A stretch of 50,522 nt of DNA from the NCBI GenBank assembly GCA_026709065.1, contig JAPOTS010000124.1, positions 1 to 50,522 on the forward strand, in the 5' to 3' direction. The notes under the pieces were generated by a model that was not told where the DNA came from, did no database searches, and saw only the letters and a list, made by a program, of their open reading frames with translations. The position numbers were made by a program, and so were the translations under genes. The stretch comes from Bacteroidota bacterium. GTDB lineage: Bacteria; Bacteroidota; Rhodothermia; Rhodothermales; Bin80. Of the stretch, positions 45,734 to 50,522 are shown piece after piece. Positions within the stretch are counted from its first letter, which is position 1. Each line of letters opens with the position of its first letter.

Positions 45734-47053
45734 GTGAACATTCGTGTGGCTAAATTAATGCGTTGGATTGAGAGTGTCAAATTCTTTCCTCTCTATGTTA
45801 TTCTGATAGGGGGGTTGATGATGGCAGGGTGTCAACAAGAAGCCTCAATCGCTGAGAAGCAGAGAGTTCTGCTACCACCAACAGTCGCCAATTACATGGT
45901 TGAAGCGGAAAAGGCATTTACGCGCGGGGTATATGAGGTGGCATTAGCCTATACCGACAGTGTTGAGGCGTATGCGCCTGACTTAGCAGACCTCCACTTT
46001 TTACGAGGTAAAATCTATACGCAGTTAAATCAGTTACAGGTCGCACAGGCTGCCTATCAAGTTGTCTTGGAAATAGACCCAAAGTATGTCGGGGCGCGAT
46101 TTGATTTAGGATTGAACAGTTTTCGGCGAGGAAAACTTCGTGATGCCGTAAACTACTACAGAGAGGAAGAACTTGAGGTCGGTCCCACTACGGCCCTCTA
46201 CCATGAATTAGGGCGAACCTATGCTAAGTTGGGTGTTCCAGACAGTGCGGAGGTAGCCTATAAGCAAGCACTTGAATTAGATCCAGAGCATACAACAACC
46301 TATATGTGGCTTGGACAGCTATTAGAGGAAACCGGTAACCTTGAAGAGGCCCTTGAGATGTCTTTGGCTGGATTAAAGATTCGACCAGATGATTTGGATT
46401 ATCAGTATATCGTTGGGACGCAGTACTTTCGGATTGACTCCGCTGCAGCGGCTCGGAGATATCTTGAGCCTGTGGCTCAGCAATGGTCATGGCACCATGG
46501 GGCGCAGTTTAATCTTGGGCAGGCTTATATGCGGCTTGGAATGGAGTCTGAGGCGGAAGTATATTTCAAGCGCGCAGAGCAGGCACAGCAGTTACAACAG
46601 CGCGTCAATGAGGCGCAGAATGACATCAATAATGATCCAAATTCTCCCGCCAATTGGATTGAGCTTGGCAATCGGCTACGGGAGTCAAAAAAATATGGAC
46701 GTGCCATAGAAGCCTACAAAAACGGATTATCGCTCAATATCCCGCCCGGATTAGCGTTGTACATGCAGACAAATCTTGCCACATTATACTTAGAATGTGG
46801 TGATCCGCAAGAAGCCATGAAACGGCTTGAAGCCATTTTACGTGCTGACCCTGATTTGACCACCGCAAGATTAAATTTAGGGATTGCATATGCCCAATCT
46901 GGAATGCTTGAACAGGCACGAACGACATGGTTGGATGTAACGGAAAGAGAACCTTCAAATCCAATCGCTCGAAATTTCTTGGAACAACTAGAGTCAACGA
47001 ATCAGAACAATGATCTACAAGAAATCACTAATCATTGCAGTGATCTTGGTTAG
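45734..47053 (+). CDS. TPR-repeat lipoprotein
   Basis: A 439-residue lipoprotein (GTG 45734; ATG 45758 is an equally good start and gives a shorter signal). The lipobox MMAGC puts the lipid on Cys33. The mature protein is a run of about nine tetratricopeptide repeats (for example DLHFLRGKIYTQLNQLQVAQ, ALYHELGRTYAKLGVPDSAE, TTYMWLGQLLEETGNLEEAL, ARLNLGIAYAQSGMLEQAR) forming a binding superhelix. It probably scaffolds partners at the envelope, the obvious candidates being the three CRTAC1-type lipoproteins encoded upstream. Its 3' end overlaps the next gene by 44 nt, implying one transcript and coupled translation. Confidence 0.85.
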   Translation: MNIRVAKLMRWIESVKFFPLYVILIGGLMMAGCQQEASIAEKQRVLLPPTVANYMVEAEKAFTRGVYEVALAYTDSVEAYAPDLADLHFLRGKIYTQLNQLQVAQAAYQVVLEIDPKYVGARFDLGLNSFRRGKLRDAVNYYREEELEVGPTTALYHELGRTYAKLGVPDSAEVAYKQALELDPEHTTTYMWLGQLLEETGNLEEALEMSLAGLKIRPDDLDYQYIVGTQYFRIDSAAAARRYLEPVAQQWSWHHGAQFNLGQAYMRLGMESEAEVYFKRAEQAQQLQQRVNEAQNDINNDPNSPANWIELGNRLRESKKYGRAIEAYKNGLSLNIPPGLALYMQTNLATLYLECGDPQEAMKRLEAILRADPDLTTARLNLGIAYAQSGMLEQARTTWLDVTEREPSNPIARNFLEQLESTNQNNDLQEITNHCSDLG

Positions 47054-48239
47054 TTCAATTTCTGAGATATGCTCTCAGACGATTGAAGATGGGGACTGGG
47101 TGGGGAAGATTATCCACATGACGGGTCGCTATATGAATGCAGTTTATGATGTTCAAAATACGAATGAGGGCGTAGAAATCTCATTGAAGGTCAGTGGCTA
47201 CGGTTCCTTTGAATTCAGAGATATTCGTGTGACACCTGATAGTTTGTTTTTTGTTTGGACTCCTTCGTTTGATCTCCCCTGCACTTTAGCCCGCCTCCCA
47301 GATGGGGTCTATCATGGTGTATGCGAAGATCCGTGGGGAGGCTTTGGTGCAGCAATCATGGCCCCTCCCGGGTCCGATATTGATGCCTTGGAACTTCATG
47401 AACCAACGTTCATGAGTATTGCAGGCATCAACCCTGATGACTTAGAGCCTGAGATAGTGTCACTCGGCGAATCGTATCCAGTTGGCAATCGTGTAGAAGT
47501 CAATGGACTCACGATCAACTATGTTGAAGCGGGTGATCAACAAAAGACGGTGGTGCTGATTGCAGGCATTGGGGATAACCTCACATCTTGGGAGTTACTC
47601 CATCAGCGTTTAGCTTCACAATTTCGTGTCATTGCATATGACCGTCCTGGTTTAGGAGTGTCTCAGAAATCAGACATGCCTCGTGCACTCAGCCAGATGG
47701 CAAATCAGTTAAATCGTCTATTACATAGCGCGGGAGTACCTCCCCCATATATACTTATTGCGCATGCAGGAGCTTCCCTGATTGCTCGCCAGTATACAGA
47801 TCAATATCCTGAAGAGGTGGAGGGATTGGTGTTCATTGATCCACACCATGAACAGCAGGCAGGGGTGTGGGAGTCTTTTGATGAGGAGGCATGGACATCA
47901 TACTGGACGCGTCTCAAGCGTTTTCAATCGGCGCTATCTGGTGGGTCAGGTCTGGAATTTCAGATGTATGCATCACTCATTGACCAAGAGACCGAGGCCA
48001 GTTTGTCTGATGCTCCGTCAGTCCCAACAGTGGTATTGACGGCAGGGCGCGTGAATGAGAACTCGTCTTGGGTTGGACATTCAAAAGAGGGGCGGAAGGC
48101 ATGGGCTGAATTTCATGCATCTTGGGTGGACAGGATGCCAAATGGGACTCATAAGATTTTAGATTATAGCTCCTATATTCATCATGAGAGTCCTGAATCT
48201 ATTTTAGAAGTCATTCAATCTCTTTTCACTGAGAAGTGA
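47010..48239 (+). CDS. Exported alpha/beta-hydrolase-fold protein lacking catalytic Ser and His
   Basis: A 409-residue exported protein. The signal is residues 1-23. A small beta domain (about 24-125, beginning DGDWVGKIIH) of the kind that precedes Bacteroidota hydrolases leads to an alpha/beta-hydrolase fold (about 150-405; VVLIAGIGDNLTSWELL, FRVIAYDRPGLGVS, YILIAHAGASLIARQY, VFIDPHHEQQ, VVLTAGR). The nucleophile elbow normally reads G-H-S-x-G-G; here it is A-H-A-G-A-S, so the catalytic Ser is Ala253 (codon GCA). The C-terminal G-H-(F/Y)-I-H motif reads S-S-Y-I-H, so the catalytic His appears replaced by Ser388. The acid residue could not be fixed. The fold is intact, so this looks like a pseudoenzyme used for binding. 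It overlaps the TPR gene by 44 nt and ends flush against the convergent LRR gene. Confidence 0.82.
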   Translation: MIYKKSLIIAVILVSSISEICSQTIEDGDWVGKIIHMTGRYMNAVYDVQNTNEGVEISLKVSGYGSFEFRDIRVTPDSLFFVWTPSFDLPCTLARLPDGVYHGVCEDPWGGFGAAIMAPPGSDIDALELHEPTFMSIAGINPDDLEPEIVSLGESYPVGNRVEVNGLTINYVEAGDQQKTVVLIAGIGDNLTSWELLHQRLASQFRVIAYDRPGLGVSQKSDMPRALSQMANQLNRLLHSAGVPPPYILIAHAGASLIARQYTDQYPEEVEGLVFIDPHHEQQAGVWESFDEEAWTSYWTRLKRFQSALSGGSGLEFQMYASLIDQETEASLSDAPSVPTVVLTAGRVNENSSWVGHSKEGRKAWAEFHASWVDRMPNGTHKILDYSSYIHHESPESILEVIQSLFTEK

Positions 48240-50225
48240 TTATTGGATCAGTAGGATCTGTTGGGATGAGGCCAAACGGCCGTTCAGCGAGCTATGAATA
48301 AAATAGATACCACTTGATAAGCTTTCAGAGGACAGCCTCACAGATACGGGTTTATGCAATGGTGGAGTCCCGTCGTAAAGAGTGCGGACATGGCGACCGA
48401 GGAGATCATATAACTGAATCATTACTGATCCATGAGTGCCTGAGGTGAACTCAAAGGTAGTCTCGGACAAAAAGGGGTTGGGGTAAGGGGATTTGGTGAC
48501 AAGATCTTCTACATGGAGTTCAACCGTAACGGGTTGTGTGAGTTGATTAGCACCAGAGGATGTGACTTGACGAATTTGGAATGAATACATGCCAGGGTCT
48601 AAATCATTCACCGTATAGCTGAATGTCATTGGGGACTCGGAGCTACCAGAGACTTCCCCAATGACCATATAGGGTTCAGTACGTTCAATCACAAATGTAA
48701 TCATAGAAGAAGGCTGGAGTGTAGACCAAGTAAGTTTCACCGAACGATTATCAGCGATGACATTGAGATCTGTAAGTTGAACGAATAGGTTCCCAACGCA
48801 GTCATTTCGTTTGGGTATCGCACAAATTTGGTTGGCATTCAACTGTAAGTATTGTCCCCTATTGGGTACACAAAGTCCGCCATTCATTGACAAATTACAC
48901 TGATCTAATTGAGTTCCTAATAACGCAAAATCAAAAGGCAATATCCCGGTGAGTTGATTGCTCCTAAGGTCAAAATGACTAAGATTTTTGAATGACCCAT
49001 ATTGCTCTGGGATATTTCCTTGTAAATGATTATTGGATAAATCTAGAGAATGAAGATGTTGTAGAGAAGATAGAGATTGAGGTAAGTGGCCAGATAGGTT
49101 ATTATTTGGTAGGAGGATGCTTGTTATTCCTTTTTGATTGCAAAGAATGCCTTGCCATTGGCATGGATCAGTACTGGCAAGCCATCCATCACTTTGTATC
49201 CATGATTCACCGCTGGTACTGTCATAGAGAGCTTCAAGCGTGTCACAGTCTAGTCCTTGGCATATCTTACAACTACGTTGACGTGTAAGTGAGCAAACCT
49301 GATCATATGTTGCGTAGGGATGTGTATCGGGGATACATAACTGAGTCTCACCAAGATTACAGTTACTAATTTGGGAAGCAAAGCTGACGGTTGATAATGG
49401 AAGTGCCCCAGTGAAACGGTTGTTGGCTAAGGAAAGCCATTGAACTTGCTTGATCTGCGCCAGCTCTTCTGGGAGGGGGCCATACATTTGATTATGACTC
49501 AAATCCATGAGTTTCAATGACTGAAATGTTCCGATCCATCTTGGGAGAGTTCCTGACAGTAAATTATTGCTCAAATCTAAATGTTGGAGTTGGGCAAGAT
49601 TCTTCAGAGTATCGGCAATGCCCCCAGCTAATTGGTTTTGACTGAGGTCTAAGTATTGTAAACTGGTTAATTGCCCAAATCGTTGAGGGATAGGGCCTGT
49701 TAATTGATTAGCACCTAGATCAAGTTGGCGAAGATTGGAAAGATTGCCGAGTTCAAAAGGTATGACTCCAGTAAAAGCATTATGTCCTAAGGAAAGAACT
49801 TCTAGATGTTCAAGATCTCCCAATGAGGCAGGGATATTACTTGTTAGTTTTCTGAGACGAACCCCGGGTCCAGAATTATTAATGCGGATAGAGATTAGCT
49901 GCGAAAGGAGAGCAAGGTCTCCTGGGAGAACCCCAGTGAGATTATTATTTGATAGGTCAATATGTGTGATTTCTCTAGGCCAGTCCGAGGATCTACAAGT
50001 GATCCCGAACCAGTCACAGGGCTGATTGGTAAGTAGCCATCCACGGGAATTACGCCATTTATATCCGTCAGTTTCAATGAAGAGTTTTTCAAGGACGTTA
50101 CATGCTTCAAGTGTGATTTGATCAATGGCGCGGCATCCGATAAATTGTGCTTTGCTACTAGAAACAAAGCAGGTAAGAACGGTCAGAACGGCGACGAAAA
50201 ATCGGATCATCAACTTGGAGGCCAT
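48240..50225 (-). CDS. Plant-type LRR protein with T9SS sorting domain
   Basis: A 661-residue exported protein. The signal is residues 1-27 (SSSKAQ). There are two plant-receptor-like blocks. Each begins with a cap of the LRRNT type (LEKLFIETDGYKWRNSRGW...PCDWFGITC, and LEALYDSTSGESWIQSDGW...PCQWQGILC) followed by 24-residue leucine-rich repeats of the L.LS.N.LTG.IP type. The first block has about eight repeats (about 88-290), the second about four (about 355-430). Each block ends in a Cys-containing cap (CNLGETQLC, CNLSMNGGLC). A fibronectin-like domain (about 470-575) and a T9SS type A sorting domain (about 578-661; SPYPNPFLSETTFEF, LYDLLGRHVRTL, GIYFIHS) follow. It is a likely secreted recognition protein. 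It is convergent with the hydrolase-fold gene; the two stop codons abut (TGA/TTA). Confidence 0.9.
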   Translation of the reverse strand: MASKLMIRFFVAVLTVLTCFVSSSKAQFIGCRAIDQITLEACNVLEKLFIETDGYKWRNSRGWLLTNQPCDWFGITCRSSDWPREITHIDLSNNNLTGVLPGDLALLSQLISIRINNSGPGVRLRKLTSNIPASLGDLEHLEVLSLGHNAFTGVIPFELGNLSNLRQLDLGANQLTGPIPQRFGQLTSLQYLDLSQNQLAGGIADTLKNLAQLQHLDLSNNLLSGTLPRWIGTFQSLKLMDLSHNQMYGPLPEELAQIKQVQWLSLANNRFTGALPLSTVSFASQISNCNLGETQLCIPDTHPYATYDQVCSLTRQRSCKICQGLDCDTLEALYDSTSGESWIQSDGWLASTDPCQWQGILCNQKGITSILLPNNNLSGHLPQSLSSLQHLHSLDLSNNHLQGNIPEQYGSFKNLSHFDLRSNQLTGILPFDFALLGTQLDQCNLSMNGGLCVPNRGQYLQLNANQICAIPKRNDCVGNLFVQLTDLNVIADNRSVKLTWSTLQPSSMITFVIERTEPYMVIGEVSGSSESPMTFSYTVNDLDPGMYSFQIRQVTSSGANQLTQPVTVELHVEDLVTKSPYPNPFLSETTFEFTSGTHGSVMIQLYDLLGRHVRTLYDGTPPLHKPVSVRLSSESLSSGIYFIHSSLNGRLASSQQILLIQ

Positions 50226-50412
50226 TAGCTCCTTACTTGGTGATGGTTGATTTGTTCATACAGAGAGCTCCATAAGTCCATGACTACCCGTTGAGGTCTA
50301 ATAATCTACAAAAGAATTCGGTTCTACTGCGTTTTCTGTGGAATTGATAAAATTAGTCAACTAACCATTACAATTTTATGAAACACGCATCAATAGATAT
50401 TAGCCCAGTTGT
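50226..50412. other. Leader region and candidate left end of an ISL3-type element
   Basis: Upstream of the LRR gene. Positions 50320-50343 (GGTTCTACTGCG...GTGGAA) match the left terminus of the 7521 MITE at 20 of 24 positions and lie 70 bases before an ISL3-like transposase start. They are therefore proposed as the element's left inverted repeat. The preceding eight bases (50312-50319, AAGAATTC) would be the left target duplication; the right end is outside the window. Confidence 0.5.
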
Positions 50413-50522
50413 ATGTCGCTTTTTGGATTTGGTCCTGAATGGACCATTGTACGATTAACGGTAGATGCGAAGCTACTTCGTATTGATATTTACATTGTTC
50501 ATTCGGGGAAGAATTTGGTATG
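50413..50522 (+). CDS. ISL3-family transposase, 5' part only (runs off the window)
   Basis: From ATG 50413 the frame reads MSLFGFGPEWTIVRLTVDAK, continuing through LLRIDIYIVHSGKNLV, with an incomplete codon TG- (probably Cys) at the window end. ISL3 transposases begin with just this pattern: a short L-G-L-P-x-x-W motif, a hydrophobic strand, D/E-x-x-x-x-R-(I/V)-(D/E)-(I/V)-(Y/H), then the first Cys of a zinc finger. An in-frame stop at 50401-50403 fixes the start region. The rest of the gene is not visible, so its integrity cannot be judged. Confidence 0.6.
   Translation, partial: MSLFGFGPEWTIVRLTVDAKLLRIDIYIVHSGKNLV

Noticed and set aside
48992..49288. 98-codon plus-strand frame inside the LRR gene
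   Set aside because: Antisense shadow of the leucine-rich repeats; no independent support.
1..50522. tRNA, rRNA or CRISPR arrays
   Set aside because: No T-loop-like motifs with a foldable partner, no rRNA-like conserved stretches and no regularly spaced repeats were seen.

Overview
The window looks like a chromosomal segment from an uncultured member of the Bacteroidota/Rhodothermota (FCB) group. Supporting marks are a SusC/SusD pair, two further TonB-dependent receptors with N-terminal carboxypeptidase-regulatory-like domains, a DUF4249 lipoprotein, a PorV/PorQ-like outer-membrane protein, two proteins with type IX secretion (T9SS) C-terminal sorting domains, many lipoproteins, and mostly weak Shine-Dalgarno signals. 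No rRNA, tRNA or CRISPR array was seen. The window contains almost no metabolism; nearly every gene encodes an envelope, surface or secreted protein.

Layout. (1) 372-5802, minus strand: a compact six-gene block of a P-type (VirB/Trb, MPF-T-like) type IV secretion system, trbC-D-E-J-L-F. The genes expected on either side (trbB upstream, trbG/trbI downstream) are not visible. (2) 6418-12010, plus strand: a lipoprotein whose fourth to seventh codons lie on a run of ten C, a 351-bp non-autonomous mobile element with an 8-bp target duplication, then a small outer-membrane protein, a TonB-dependent receptor and a DUF4249 lipoprotein (the last two overlap ATGA). (3) 12299-19100, minus strand: a small secreted protein of doubtful start and a 2050-residue surface protein of about 14 beta-sandwich modules ending in an autotransporter-like barrel. 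(4) 19101-22577: a decay zone with the first 35 codons of dxr cut off by a dead IS1634-family element with perfect 19-bp ends, then the N-terminal remnant of a membrane permease. (5) 22578-31919: susC-susD, a terminator, a lipoprotein and a 1209-residue FG-GAP/UnbV lipoprotein. (6) 32505-39439: TonB receptor, T9SS-sorted protein and PorV-like protein. (7) 40411-48239: three tandem FG-GAP/UnbV (CRTAC1-type) lipoproteins, a TPR lipoprotein and an alpha/beta-hydrolase-fold protein that appears to have lost its catalytic Ser and His. (8) 48240-50225, minus strand: a plant-type leucine-rich-repeat T9SS cargo, then the left end of an ISL3-type element (transposase start at 50413) running off the window.

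How the parts fit. The TonB receptors with their surface lipoproteins import ligands. T9SS exports the sorted proteins, with PorV-like proteins known to work as shuttle or anchor partners. The FG-GAP, Calx-beta and LRR proteins are probably surface-displayed, calcium-dependent binding proteins. The best candidate for something undescribed is the five-gene CRTAC1-TPR-pseudohydrolase operon (40411-48239). The best-supported mobile-DNA observation is the 351-bp MITE at 7521-7871, whose termini resemble the ISL3-type end at 50320. All functional statements rest on reading translations and motifs by eye; no database search was run.
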